The position numbers and the translations under genes are program-made. Of a DNA stretch of 64,000 bases, positions 1 through 11,928 are shown piece by piece (the stretch's first letter is position 1; the number at the start of each line of letters is the position of its first letter). The notes under the pieces are model-generated. The model was not told the origin of the DNA and did no database searches. It saw nothing but the letters and a program-made list of their open reading frames with translations. Source of the DNA: Albifimbria verrucaria (Eukaryota; Ascomycota; Sordariomycetes; Hypocreales; Stachybotryaceae); NCBI GenBank assembly GCA_020081605.1, contig JAHREC010000062.1, positions 4,831,758 through 4,895,757 of the forward strand. Direction: 5' to 3'.

Positions 1-3000
1 GCTTATAATACGCTCCACATTCATTACTCCTCTGTCTGTACGTAGGCTGGATGCAAGTATACCCAGCCTATCCACACGAGGCTCGCCTGGCGCTTAGAGC
101 CTCGAATGCTCGATCCCAGCTCCTTCATGACCACCGACATCCGAACTGCCAACACAAGCCCTGCAGTGCCGGCTCGGTTGCTTGGTGCTGTGCTCGGATA
201 CATGGTGTTGGTGCAAGGATCATCTGGCAATAGTCTTCCTGCTTCGGCAAAACGCAGCCGCCGTTCCGGGCAGGGTGAGACGCGGTAGTGAGCATGCATA
301 GCCGCTAATGCCAAGATTCACTGGAGTTTCCTCGTTGGCAAACGCTGAGACCCCGCCCCCACCCTATCAACGTCAGCAGGTACACCAGGCTAGACTTTTG
401 AATGCCAGGCGTTGAGCTCAGACGCACGTTTTCAGGGAAGGTTCGTTTCTGAGACTAGCGAGGTTCCCGGATCTGACAATGATTTATAGCCTTTTGTATA
501 TTGACCCGGCAGCATTGCTCCAACCGTAACTGCTTACCCCTCCTAAAGCCCTGAGACTGAAGCACTCAGGTAGGAACAGAGCGTGCGTGGATGTTCTCGC
601 GTATGCACTATTAACAACTACTAGGAAGAAGCAAGGTTAATGGACGTCTTGCCCACTACGGATATCGATTTCAAGCATATCCCAAGCTCCTATTTGGCTG
701 GGGCCCAGTGGCAATGGAGCACTATGTCGCAAGAAGCGCTAGGAGGATCGGATTGAGTGGACCAGTTGACAGGGGTGAAGATGCACTTACCTTGCAGGCA
801 GGCGAAACTAGCTCAAGAATGTAGCCAAGGGGTGCCCAAAATGCATGGGCCCCGGTATAGCTGCCCCATCGCCCAATTTGGTCTCAATGCTAGCCGAAGG
901 TATCTATTATACCAGAGGAAAAATGCACACACAGGTAGGATAAGAAGGATGAACCGCATTCACATTCTTCATAAAGTCGCGTTTATACAAAATATGCTTT
1001 ATGGTAATTAGGCTATATAGATACCCAGAAAAGAGGGGTAAAAGGGAAAATAGTCGGTCAAGCATTAACTATTCGGTTCAACGGGAACCTCTCTCCGCTG
1101 TTTGAGTAGTTTCTATTGTGTAATTCTAGCAGCGAACTAACGTAGCTCTTACTAGCTAGTTACTGCTAAGTTAAAGAGGATCTTAAGCCTGCTTCCTGCG
1201 TCATATTTAAAATATCAATACGAGAATGCATAACAGATAAGGTATAGCAACTTGCTATAGAAAATTGGAACAAATGAAATACAACCCAATATCGACGGAT
1301 TTTATCTATATTCCAACCAGTTAAGGCTTCGTAGAAGGTAATTCTGAAGAATAATCTTGTACATAATATAAGATGTACCTAGAATCCTTGAGTGAATGGG
1401 AAGAGACTCTTTCATAGAAAAGCGAGTTGGGCTTAGCTAAAGATCTTAAGGCCAGCTTGAAAGATTGATATAACACAATGGGTAAAGAAAAGTACGATAA
1501 CTATTACGCCCAATGTTGAAGAGTGGGTGATATTAGAAACGAGGCTGTTTTCTCTAAAGAGTGCAACCAAAGCCTGGTATCGCGACAGGGACAAAAGTCA
1601 TTTTAGATGACATATCTGGCCTCTCAACGGGCAACATTGGATCAGAATAACTTTAAGTATTCATAGACACCTATGCTACTTGAAAAATGGTTGTTTTGAG
1701 TAGAACAGAGGCTGAAGGGGAATAGGATCAGTTTACTGTCAGTTGTTCTAGGATGAGCAAAATTCGTATATCGGTGAAGCAGGTAGGACACTCTGGAAAG
1801 TATCATCAAAACCCCTTATCATGCCGTCATTGTGTCTCTATTCAATAATCCAATCAAGACATCATAGCCTTCAAAAAATGCTATAGGAGGAAATTCATTC
1901 CGAAGGCGGATCTTGCATTCCAAGCCCGGATCTATAAAATTTCCTCCCATGTAACCTGTGTATCACATAAGTAGTCATGGTGATTACTGTTAAGTATCTG
2001 GGAGACTCGATGAATTCTATTTCAACATCGCTGAACACTGAATCAAGGGCGATATGAAGATTTCTCATATTACACTCTTCATCCCTGCTGCTACTATTGC
2101 ATCTCAGGAGAAACGAGCGATGGAGGCAGGTAAGTTAACTATAGTTTAGTTTTCTTTCTCCAAGTTCATAATACTCAGAGGTTTAGATATAGGAGGCTGC
2201 CACCACTTGATAGTGTAATAAGGCAGAAGTGTTATATGGATCTTAGTAAAAGGTGCTGCGCACAAGTCCAAAACTTGCTTCCTTACCTCGAGAATTACAG
2301 GGAAGGAGATCTGAGTATCTCTAAACTTTCAGCAGAGAATAAGAGTTGTCTTTTCACAATTAAAATCTGCCTTGAAAGGGATTCAGACGAATTTGAGGGC
2401 ATCAACTCTGAGGAGGGAGAGGAAGAATAGGGAGGGGCCGGAGAGGGTTCTCAGTAGACCCTCGGAGATCTGGTAGGAATTGTTTGATGTATTTTCCGTT
2501 CATCGATTTTTCCTCAGGCCATTTGCTATGTTGGCTATTTGTACGGAAATTTTTAAAAGGTCACTCTCGCATTGATTTCTCCGCGTTTGTAGCCTGTGTT
2601 ATCAGCTGGAAACGGGCCGGGTCAAATACTATACCCCAACCTCGATTACATTGAAATTGGGCAGTGGAGTGTTGAATGGGATGAAATCAACCGACAGATG
2701 TATTGTCGTAATTTGGTTCCGCTAGAAAGACCCTATAAAAAAGAAAGAAAAACAGAATCTGCAGCAAAGATACAAAATAGATATTTCTTAACATGTTGAA
2801 ACGCATAGGCTGCATAAACAACTGTGAATTGCTTTAACAGTGCAGAATGGAAGTGAAGATAGTCTCAACAGGTATTGAGCAGATACTACAAGTTGTATGT
2901 ACTACCCTGAAATGCTACAAACTTAAAGTAGACCAGTGCAATGGGGGTCTAATTCTAACCCTAAGCTAGGTGAGGAATATGTTGGACTCCCTAATTGAAT

Positions 3001-3098
3001 TTTTATGGTGTATTTCTGCTTGCCCTTCAAATTCTTGCATGAGCGCAATATTCCGTGGCAGTGTAGTACGCCAAGTTACGTGCCAACTAACATGCTAG
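1..3098. other. gene-free stretch
   Basis: I see no supportable gene. Open frames are short (under 100 codons), overlap on both strands and resemble no family I know. The stretch from about 1000 to 3000 is AT-rich with many stops in all frames, as expected of old, decayed DNA. A frame at 2236-2430 encodes 64 residues with an acidic tail, but nothing else supports it. Confidence 0.6.
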
Positions 3099-3169
3099 TA
3101 CGCAAAACGCACCCGTAAGCGAATACGCAACTCACGCCCGTAAGAATACGCAAAACGCACCCGTAAGAA
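3099..3169. repeat. three-copy minisatellite, 23-25 bp unit
   Basis: Three head-to-tail units are visible at 3099-3123 (25 bp), 3124-3146 (23 bp) and 3147-3169 (23 bp). Each starts TACGCAA and carries CGCxCCCGTAAG or a close variant, and a partial TACG follows. The block lies about 190 bp upstream of the secreted hydrolase gene. Confidence 0.85.
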
Positions 3170-3356
3170 TACGACACATCTATTCCCATGACTTTACTAG
3201 TTCTTAGTGCAGTAACGAAAAGGAACAACATGGCTAGATGCTTTACACTACCAACTTTTCTTTAAGATGGAAGAACACCCACGAGCATTTTTCAATCAGT
3301 AAGGAGCCATCATTCAGAACTCACACCACGAACCTGAATCGCACAATAACATCGCA

Positions 3357-4700
3357 ATGAACGCAAATTTCTATCTTGCCTCATTCGGGGTTCTAGCCTT
3401 GTCTTCGATAGCAGCCAGCGCTACTCCGGGAACCTTTACTGCCAAGAAATGCATCCAACTTGAGGTGCCTGTTCCAGTTGTGGCCACCAATTACTACTAT
3501 GACATGCCCTCGATTGACAGCAATATTGACGCGGTCGACTGGACGTTAAATGTCACTACATATTCAAATTTCAAATTCTCTGAGCGTGTCCTTGGCCCAA
3601 ACCCCGTTAACTCCACGTTCAAGGTTCATGCACAACTGTGCGTCCCATCCCACAACGGTGCTAAAGCGGATATTTTGCAAATTGCAACACAAGGACGCGG
3701 TTTTGACAAAAGGTTAGTGATAGCAATGCGAGTGCAGCCAAGGTAGTAAACAGTCATTAATCTATATTCAACATAGATATTGGGACGTGGAAGTACAGCC
3801 GAAAAAGTATTCTTACCTTGATGCTGCCATCGAGAAAGGGTACTCTATTCTTACATACGATCAACTCGGTTCCGGCCAGTCTCAAAAGCCCAACGCTTAC
3901 GACATTGTGCAAATCCCAGTGCACGTTGAGGTCTTGGCAACCTTAACGCGACTCGCTCGTAGTGGCAAGCTGATCAGTTCATCCAAGGTTTTGTCACACA
4001 TCGGCAGCGCACACGTCTTCGACTTCCAGCCTTCCAAGATTGTACATGTCGGGCATTCGCTAGGTTCATTCGTGACAGCAGGCATGCTTCAGAAGTACGG
4101 GAGTCTGAGCAACGGTGCTCTCCTGACCGGTTTTCTTCTCAACAGTAAGCTTGGCACGATTGATGTCGCACACTTCGACCATGAGTTCGCTCCAGAACAT
4201 GACCCTGTCCGCTTCGGCAACTATAAATCTGGATACTTTGTGCTGACGACAAAGAGCGGCATCCAGAAGCTCTTTTTCCGAAAGAATGGCTTCGAACAGA
4301 ATTTGCTTGATTACACAGAAAAGATTAAGCAGCCCGAGGCTGTTGGTGACTATGCCTCTTCGGATACAGCCATGTTCTTGCCAGCGGATGAGTTCAGGGA
4401 CCGATTCAGGTAAGTGTCATAAAGATTCAATTCCTGTGGTCTTGCTTACCTCCGAGGAACGTAAATAAACTAAGCCTTGTTGGTGTAGTTCTTGGTTGGC
4501 GAGTTCGATTATCCGGCTGCGCCGGAGACTGCAAGAATACCTGGTTGGAAGAGCAAACACGAGATTTGTTCCCGAAAGCGACTAATATTTCCGCACATCT
4601 ACAACCCAATACTGGGCATCTTCTCACGCTGGCAACAAACGCTTCTGCGGGTTATGAAGTCATGCTGCAGTACTTGGCATCCAATGGGTTATCTCCTTGA
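3357..4700 (+). CDS. secreted alpha/beta hydrolase
   Basis: The product begins with a likely signal peptide (hydrophobic run, then an Ala-rich cleavage region at residues 1-22). It shows an alpha/beta hydrolase core: a YDQLGSGQS oxyanion-loop segment, the nucleophile elbow GHSLGS, an acid-loop segment near VGEFDYP, and a C-terminal PNTGH that would supply the catalytic His. An intron at 3713-3776 joins FDKR to YWDVEV cleanly. A second intron starts at 4410, but the acceptor is ambiguous: 4488 has the better branch point, while 4474 gives the frame that reaches the His. Near 4494-4512 two compensating one-base changes seem to shift the frame around the acid residue. The last three codons and the stop come from an inserted MITE. 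The family is clear; the substrate is not. Confidence 0.75.
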
Positions 4701-5013
4701 GTCCGGTAAGGTACGGAACAAGTAGAGGCCCCACAACATCTTCGACATACATCGGTACATAAAGTAGGCCTCTAAGCCCTTCACCACTAAGAATGCTAGG
4801 CAGAGGCTTTGGACGATACATCAATGGAAGACAGCAGACTAAGGATCGAACAGCAGGACCGGTTCCTGTGCTGGACCTGGCCTCAGTGACCGCTGCTGTT
4901 ACATCTATCATCGTTTAATTTGCTAGGGCTTCAGTGTATCTAGCTTTTAACAGGTTCTCATTGGTCAATTTACTAGTTTGCTACTTAGTCTGTGCCTTAC
5001 CAGGCTCAAGAAG
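4693..5013. mobile_element. MITE-like element, copy 1 (internally deleted)
   Basis: The ends form an imperfect terminal inverted repeat of about 24 bp. The left end is CTCCTTGAGTCCGGTAAGG and the right end, reverse-complemented, is CTTCTTGAGCCTGGTAAGG. The mismatches are mostly C/T or G/A, as RIP would give. The element is about 320 bp, is flanked by AT on both sides and has no coding potential. Copy 2 at 62430-62865 shares the ends and most of the interior but is about 115 bp longer, so this copy carries an internal deletion. It has landed on the 3' end of the hydrolase gene. Confidence 0.8.
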
Positions 5014-5569
5014 ATGGGCTGCCAAGCGGGGCAGAACCAACAGAAGTTCGATATTGACAAGATCGGACTTTCAATCGTTCCGTTCATATCTATTTCCTGG
5101 CAGGCCCTCAGCCAGTGATACCATGTTTAGTACAGCACTATTTGCCCTTGCAAGCGAGCGGCATTACAGAGCCTCAGTCTCCACCGTCCTGAAGACTTTT
5201 CAGTTCATGATTATAGAATACGGGTTAACATGACTGTTCTAGACCTTACCGGCCTAAAGGGGATAAGACATACGTGCACAAGTGCGAGATTGAAGAGACT
5301 CATTACCACAACTAAAGCTGGCGAAGGAGCTCATCATATAAGGTAATAAAAGATGGGGTACCCGTAGATATTCTATTTCCACTGTTCAATGCCCAAGTCC
5401 ACGAGTTATCTGTCTTCTTCTTCTTACATGCACACAATGGACTTTATGCTTCGAAACAACAAAAATCCATTTCGAAGAGGCCAGGCTTCAATTTCTCACT
5501 CCTGGGTCCAGTGCTTTTTATCAGACACCCTGAAACAATTCCTCAATATTATCCATCTTAAACACAAAA
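5014..5569. other. gene-free stretch
   Basis: No supportable gene lies between the MITE and the methyltransferase. This stretch may hold the displaced original 3' end of the hydrolase gene, but I could not match it. Confidence 0.5.
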
Positions 5570-5751
5570 TTATCCACTGTCACATTTACAGCCGGTGGCC
5601 GGTGTCGAAATACCCAGCACAATGATCTCAAGTACATCGCCAGACTTTAGACTGGTGGGTCTCCTCGACAGGCTCTCAGCCACTGGAGCTCGGCGCCTCG
5701 GTAGGTGGTGCGCTATGTGCGGGAGGAAAGAACCAAAGACCGGTTCCAGCT

Positions 5752-6393
5752 CTACCTTCCGAGCCGTGATGAACAAGTGTCGCTCCTCTGAGGCCCCTGC
5801 GGTTGGAATATAGGCTGTTCAACTTGAAGAATAGAAAGGCCTGTTTTCTCAATCAATTGGAGCCACCCGCGAGTCGTTACGAGAGTTTCCGCAACCATTC
5901 TCCCCATAAAAGGAGCTTCATATCCTTCCACATACTCGCCAGGATTCCTCAATAGACTCGGGTCAACGAATTTATCTTCAGCTGCAATAGTGCCCAAGAT
6001 AATCACGCCGCTAGGACGTAGCCAGGACGCAATCCTGAAGAGCACCGTATACGTATCACGATACGATACCTGAAATAGTGAGAAGATGACGATGATAGCG
6101 CTGAATTGATCCTGTGGTTCGAAAGAAAGCATATCCGCCTTGAAGAATTCGCCTCTAACGTTCGCTTTGCAAAAGTTGATCATTTTCATTGAGACGTCAA
6201 AGCCCGTCACAGCAAAGCCCTTGTTAACTAGGTAAGATGCAGGGCCGCCCGACCCACATCCTACGTCCAGGACTCTGGCCCCTGGACTAAAATAATCGCC
6301 TAGTCTATCGAGCGCTCTGAGCAGTCCAGCATTTTGTCCATATGCATTCTCGTACTCATTCTGAATAACGTCGAAAATCGCTTCGGCTGACAT
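5752..6393 (-). CDS. class I SAM-dependent methyltransferase
   Basis: The 213-residue frame carries the SAM-binding motif I (VLDVGCGSGGPASYL, about residues 41-55), an acidic motif II region (GFDVSMKMI) and a motif with Asp where the adenine-contacting residue is expected (KADMLSF). It is a small-molecule type enzyme of about 220 residues. The last ten residues are unlikely to be native. Shifting frame near 5815, where one G seems missing, gives a more family-like end (EERHLFITARK). The start at 6393 precedes a typical N-terminal helix. The acceptor molecule is unknown. The nearest neighbours are a secreted hydrolase and a decayed O-methyltransferase. Confidence 0.75.
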   Translation of the reverse strand: MSAEAIFDVIQNEYENAYGQNAGLLRALDRLGDYFSPGARVLDVGCGSGGPASYLVNKGFAVTGFDVSMKMINFCKANVRGEFFKADMLSFEPQDQFSAIIVIFSLFQVSYRDTYTVLFRIASWLRPSGVIILGTIAAEDKFVDPSLLRNPGEYVEGYEAPFMGRMVAETLVTTRGWLQLIEKTGLSILQVEQPIFQPQGPQRSDTCSSRLGR

Positions 6394-8911
6394 GTTAGAC
6401 TTCCAACCAGTGGTCTTAGGAACGAATAGATTCTGGAGATGATTGAAGATAGTATTTGGATAATGATTATTCCAAAAAAAAAAAAAAAAAAGAGAGAGAA
6501 AACAACGAAGGAAAGGAGGAGGTTGGTTGCTTCACCACCAGACTTGGCGAGACGATGCATAAAGAGAAGATGTGGCCTTCTCCGTTTACACTAATACTTT
6601 CGTCTTATGCTTATGTTTCAGCTCCTCGGAGTAGTCTCGGACAATGGAGTGGTCAAAGGGCTATACTAGAAATGTCATTGTGTCTTAGACGATCATTAAT
6701 GCTGTAAGTCATCTCCTGCCATATGCCAGCACAGTGTTATGTGACAAGTGATATTCATGACCTGGGTAACACATTCAGGACAATACCACCTCGGTTGAAA
6801 TGAACTAATAGCCGCTTCAATTCTCAGATTTACCCAGCAATCCGCAGAGTTGTAAAGATTTACCATTGGATATGAATGTACGTGTTGTTGACCTTTTTTT
6901 TTTTTTGTTTTTTTGGCTATTTACTTCTGTTTGGGTGTGAGATATGATCTTCCAATAATCAAGCGCCCCATAATTCATTTGGTATCTGGTCACAGTAAGG
7001 ACAAAACAAATCGAAGGTGGTACGATTGATGAAGCAATGTAGCATACAACATAAAATGATACAAAACCCAAACCCAAACCTACTACAAAAGACATGCCGG
7101 ATTTTCGTCCTTTCCAAATGGCTGGCATGGAAGAATAATGTTGAATTATTCCCTAGGTGACACCTTGACAAGCAATAATGACATTCTAGCTCGAATCAAC
7201 CTAGTTTGCATCGAGAAAAGCCAATAAGTATATAATTTGGTCTTTTGATATGCCAAACTCACCTGGCACAGCACGGCTGTCACTCCAGCCTTTGTAGCCC
7301 AGAAGCCACACTCTGGTGGGCAACGATAAGTGCTTCGTTAGAGCAGTCCTGTGTCCTTTTGTCATCTATCATGAGCCAGAAGATGAGCAAGGATATTCCT
7401 ATGTGACACCAGAACGTAAGTGGTGCCATTTAATTGAATTATCCTGCTGACCCAGCCCTCTTATTATGGGACAGGATACAGTGTGTGCGAAAGTTCCAAA
7501 AGTGTATCAGTCCCATAGCGTCTTGGTCGATATGTCGGCACATTAGAGACTTTATATCGTTCTATAGATGCTACACATATTATGTAGATCTTAATACAGT
7601 CTCTAAATGTAGGAAAATCTATCATCAAATAGATCACTAGCTAGCTAATGTCACTAACTCCTCCCGTTTTAGTAGGATCAGGTCCATGTTCGTGACATAA
7701 TTGGAGCCTTTGCACACTCAATGAGATACACCTCAGACCCAACAGCTCGTCAATCTTAACCTATGGCATATTACGCTAGAATTTTCCTATGTCTTAATAC
7801 TCTTCTATCTTAGCAATCTTACGTATAGATTGAAGACACCCTGATCAATCAGCTTCAACTTGGAAGAGGACCAACAAATCCCTAGGTACTCAACTCCGTT
7901 GTATTATGCTGACGAAGCCGACCGATAGCTATAGGTTATAAAGGCTAACACGAGATAATGAAATCTGTAATAATGGCCGTAATGCAGTGAGTTTGTCAGC
8001 GAAGAATGCTAGAATATGCCATAAAAGCTTGGCTGTAAGGAATCTTATTTTCCATCACGTCACTCACATTTGTTAATCCGTCCTACCCTACAACCACTAG
8101 AAATGCACGATTTTGAATCACACGTCTACAGCCCCGACTTACATCACTATCTAGGTATATAGAGTTTTATGCCGCGCTAGAATGATGGTATGCTCGTACA
8201 TATAATACGTAACATGACTGTTTGATAATTTTATGACTAGACTCCCCATCCCCTTCGACCCGGATTGTATATAAGGTAGGCGGCAACCTACGCAGTATTA
8301 CCTACGTGCGGAGACTGAGTACCCTACTGACCGGGATAAGCCTCGGGATGAATTATCAATTTCTTGGTCCATACTTCGTAGAACCACGCAGCTTGCTACG
8401 TCTACTCATCCTTCCCATACAGACAAGGCGGTGTGGCTGCAGCCACTAGAGTTCAACGTTAGTCAGAGTAATCAACAACGGGTACTGGTACATCGCAATA
8501 GTCTTAACAAAAGACCGATGTTTACTTGGCTATGCCCTCGGATGGACAGTTAGCGGAGCAGACAGAAACCGTGCACGAGAGCTTTCTTATTCCTTGTCGA
8601 TAATTGGATCGGCCTTGCAATATCCGCCTTTGATTTCATGCAGTTGGATGTCCGTCCAGTTAGCCCTTGGCGACAGGTAGCAATGTTGTAACCCTGTCTT
8701 ACTGTTTGTTGGTCGTCTCACCACCAACAAAATGAGGGGCGGGCACTCCTCCATACTTGACGGATACCTAAAAGAGGCACAGGTCAATGATCGCAACTCT
8801 CTCTTTCAGCTTCCACCTCCACGCCTGACATCTGTGAGACTAGATATTGCCCCTCACACATAGCGCCCGCTATTGAAGTTTTACATCTCGCCATCTTTCT
8901 TCTCAGTCAAA
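6394..8911. other. gene-free stretch with homopolymer runs
   Basis: I see no gene. An A18 run lies at 6474-6491 and a T-rich run (T13, G, T7) at 6894-6914. Short frames on both strands have no family resemblance. The part nearest 8911 is presumably the promoter of the O-methyltransferase. Confidence 0.5.
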
Positions 8912-10427
8912 ATGGCACCAACCGACGCTACTCCTAGAATCGTCGAACTGGCTGCAAAGATAAGCGCCTCTGTCGCAGAGCTGCAAGCATGTCTGTCAGC
9001 CCAGGGAGTGGAATCTCCATCCTTTGCCGAGAATAGCCCTCCAAATCTCCCTTCTGAAGTGCACCATCTTCGGGATGATCTGTTGGACGCAACTGCTGAG
9101 CTCCATGAGGTTCTTTTAGAGCCTCTGATGCTGATTTACAAGTTTGCTGGGGTAGTGATCCTTCATGCTCCGCCAGGCCCACTAGAAACTAATACCCTCA
9201 AGGTCTCGAATGTCGTCAGTATTGACTCAATTGTCCGGTTTAAGATTCTGGACATGATCCCGCGGGCGGCCAGGTCTCTTTTGATGAAATCGCTGAAAAA
9301 GCGAATCTTGATAAGAGGCTAATCAGACGCCTACTTCGACATGCGATAACTATGCGCATCCTAACAGAACCCGAACCAGATATGGTGGCACATACCAAGA
9401 TCTCCAAGTTCTTAGCTATCCCATATATAAGTTCCTGGGCCACGTTTGAAAGCCATGACACATGGCCAGCCATCCCTCGAGTGAGAGCCCTTCTTTTCCA
9501 AAACATAGAGAGCATTATTCCAACATAGATACCCAAAACTAGGTTGGAGAAGCGATCGAAAAATAGCCACACTCGGAAGACGCGAAAGAGACTGTAAGTC
9601 TAGACTATGTCCCATGTCCGATCACACTTTCACGGAATGCCCTCAAATTCGAGCTACACTGTGGACTAATATACCCAGGCCTACGCCCTTGCCAATGGGG
9701 AAAATCGGTATTTGAAGTCCTTGGCTCGGACCCCGAGGCAGCAATGCGTTTTGCGGGTGGAGCGAAAGCCATGGATCATGTTCCGGGTTGCGGAGACGCG
9801 TTTGTTGCCAAATCCTACGATTGGGCTTCACTCGGAGATGTACGCATCGTGAATGTGGGTGGGCAGCGAGGCTCGGTTGCGATAGACCTAGCAAGTAAGT
9901 TTGAGAATCTGAAGCTGCTTGTCCAGGATGCGCCCCGGTTATCGAAGGCGCCAACTCGGCTGTCCCCGACCCATTAAAAGATCGCGTCCAATTCATGCCA
10001 CACGACCTCTTTGCACCTCAGACAGAGCAAGCAGACGTCTATTTCTTCCGTATGATCCTCCGCTCTTGGGGCGATCAATACGCTGTGAAAATCTTGCAAG
10101 CTCAGATTCCCGCCCTCCGGCCTGGAGCAAAGATCCTTATTCAGGATGCAGTTCTGCCAGGCCCAGACAGTACTAGTCCATTATGGAGAGAACGAGTTCT
10201 GAGGTATGAATATATGTCATATATAACAGGTGGCCTCGTATGCTTATTGACAAAACTTCCATAGGTCGGTTGACATTGCGTTGAAATTCTACTTCAATAG
10301 CTACGATAGACATCTGGACGAATGGAAAGCGCTTCTCGCAGCGGCGGATAAGCGATTTGTCTTTCATCGGGTACTTGAGACCTTGGATTCGAACCTGTCG
10401 TTCCTTGAAGTTCACTGGGATGTATAA
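8912..10427 (+). pseudogene. O-methyltransferase, decayed (COMT-like fungal family)
   Basis: The start ATG at 8912 opens a typical N-terminal dimerisation region. A 51-nt intron at 9152-9202 joins IYKFAG to VSNVVS, and further introns are likely near 9480, 9587 and 10202-10264. Recognisable parts follow in order: winged-helix segment (KRLIRRLLRHA), SAM motif (VNVGGQRGS), acid loop (LLVQDAP), VYFFRMILRSWGD, and a C-terminal LEVHWDV before the stop at 10425. The reading frame breaks near 9264 (G lost), 9697-9704 and 9935. A TAG at 9564-9566 sits where a conserved Trp (TGG) is expected. The indels could be sequencing errors, but the nonsense codon is a G-to-A change and argues for real decay. 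Confidence 0.75.
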
Positions 10428-11427
10428 TTCGGCATGGTCACCTATTTTCAGACCAGAGCTTGAATTAAATGGTCGAATCGGTGCTTTATATTCTCAACCA
10501 ACCTTTTACTAGCATGTCATCAGTTACAATCTGGGTCAAGCTGGAAGTGGGATACAGCTATAGATTGCGTCGGCGAAAGTCAACCTTATCCTCCCTTAGA
10601 TAAAAGGAGACATGCTTAGTACAACATTCTCCCTTAGATTGAAGTCCAACCCTTTATTCCTAAGCATTAACCGGATTGTATTTGTCTATTTCGTAGCATT
10701 CTCCATCTCTAGAAAATATTCGATCGCCAAGATTCTGGGAATTGTTTGATTTTGAAGGAGCTTTTTCATACATCAAGTGTTATTGCTTTCTACAGCCCCG
10801 AACCATAGACCATACAGCCGCTTGACCATCATCTGCATATAGTAATACCTAATCATATTCATGAGGTGCTACCAGGGATTTCCTACAGATTAGTACCTTT
10901 AAAGATAGTATCTGCTCTACAACTCATTAGCATTGCAGATACATCAGTCGACTGCACGAGCTTCTCCGAAGCCCTATAACGAAGAATTGTAGTGCATAAT
11001 ACTACATTGTTGGTCAAATTTATCTATAGATGAATGTAGGCACTCGCTGCTGAAGTACCTCATGTCTTTGTTGATCCTGTAACAAAACCGGAGGAGGGAG
11101 AAAGATGGGGACAAGGGTAACATGGCAGATATAAAGTCTTGCCCAAACACTCATGGATAGGTAAGATGATGGATCATTCTTCTTTGTACCTACAATATTT
11201 GGATCCGAACAGGGTTTCCGTAAAGTAACATTCCCTTTTTCGCACATTACATCTTTTGGAATGAATTGTAATGGATATGCCACCACCACCATCCGAGATT
11301 CCGGACGATCCTGGACGTGAGACCTGGTTTATGGGCATGACGTGGACACTAACTATTCTAACTCTACTCGTCAACGATACTCGTTTTGGGTCCGCATCAA
11401 GATTACCATAAAGCTTTATATTGAGGT
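10428..11427. other. gene-free stretch
   Basis: AT-rich DNA with only short, unrecognisable frames. It separates the O-methyltransferase from a PKS relic on the opposite strand. Confidence 0.5.
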
Positions 11428-11646
11428 TTATATCTCAGTCCTGTCAGCTACCAGTCTCCTTGAGGCGAAGATAGTAGCACCTCCTGCGAGATCGAACACT
11501 CCCACATTTGCCTTGGATTTTTCTCCAGTCCAGTTGCATAGCTTGACCGCCCTGAGGGAGTTGACGCCATAATCAGAAAGCTGTTTGGTAGGTTTGATGT
11601 CATCAGCCAACCCACTCAGCGCTCGCCCTAGTCTCGTAATCACCAC
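11428..11646 (-). pseudogene. polyketide synthase acyl-carrier domain relic
   Basis: A 72-residue frame matches the carrier domain found at the C-terminus of fungal highly reducing PKSs: an LSDYGVNSLRAVKLCNW core (usual pattern GxDSLxAVELRNW), then VFDLAGGATI and an RRLVADRTEI-like end. The residue before the phosphopantetheine Ser is Asn where Asp is usual. No ketosynthase, acyltransferase or other PKS domain lies next to it. I read it as the last trace of a lost megasynthase. Confidence 0.7.
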
Positions 11647-11928
11647 ATGGAAAGCAACTTAGGCTTACTCCTTAGCGGTAGCGGCTTCTGGAATAATCTC
11701 GCTGGGTCATTGGTGTTGCGTGCAGATCCTAGTTTATCTGACCTACCAGGAGCCCGAGGAAGCAATAGGCTTAAAGAAACTACACGGGCTATAGAACGCA
11801 CAACCGAAAGAGCAAAGGAGCTATATTAATGAAATACCTTAGCTTTGACTTTGGTTCATCCAGGGCATTTTCCCTATTAGCCACAATAAAATTCCGTAAT
11901 TTGCATTTGCAAGACCTCCAATGTAATT

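Noticed and set aside
24..314. Overlapping open frames on both strands at the left end
   Set aside because: Both strands are open over a GC-richer patch; no family resemblance, no sensible start context.
2951..2970. Telomere-like CTAACCCTAA
   Set aside because: A single near-unit only, also seen around 20766. No tandem array, so no telomere or interstitial telomeric repeat.
4693..5013. Solo LTR of a retrotransposon
   Set aside because: The ends are inverted and about 20-24 bp, not TG...CA direct-type LTR ends, and the flanking duplication is AT rather than 4-6 bp.
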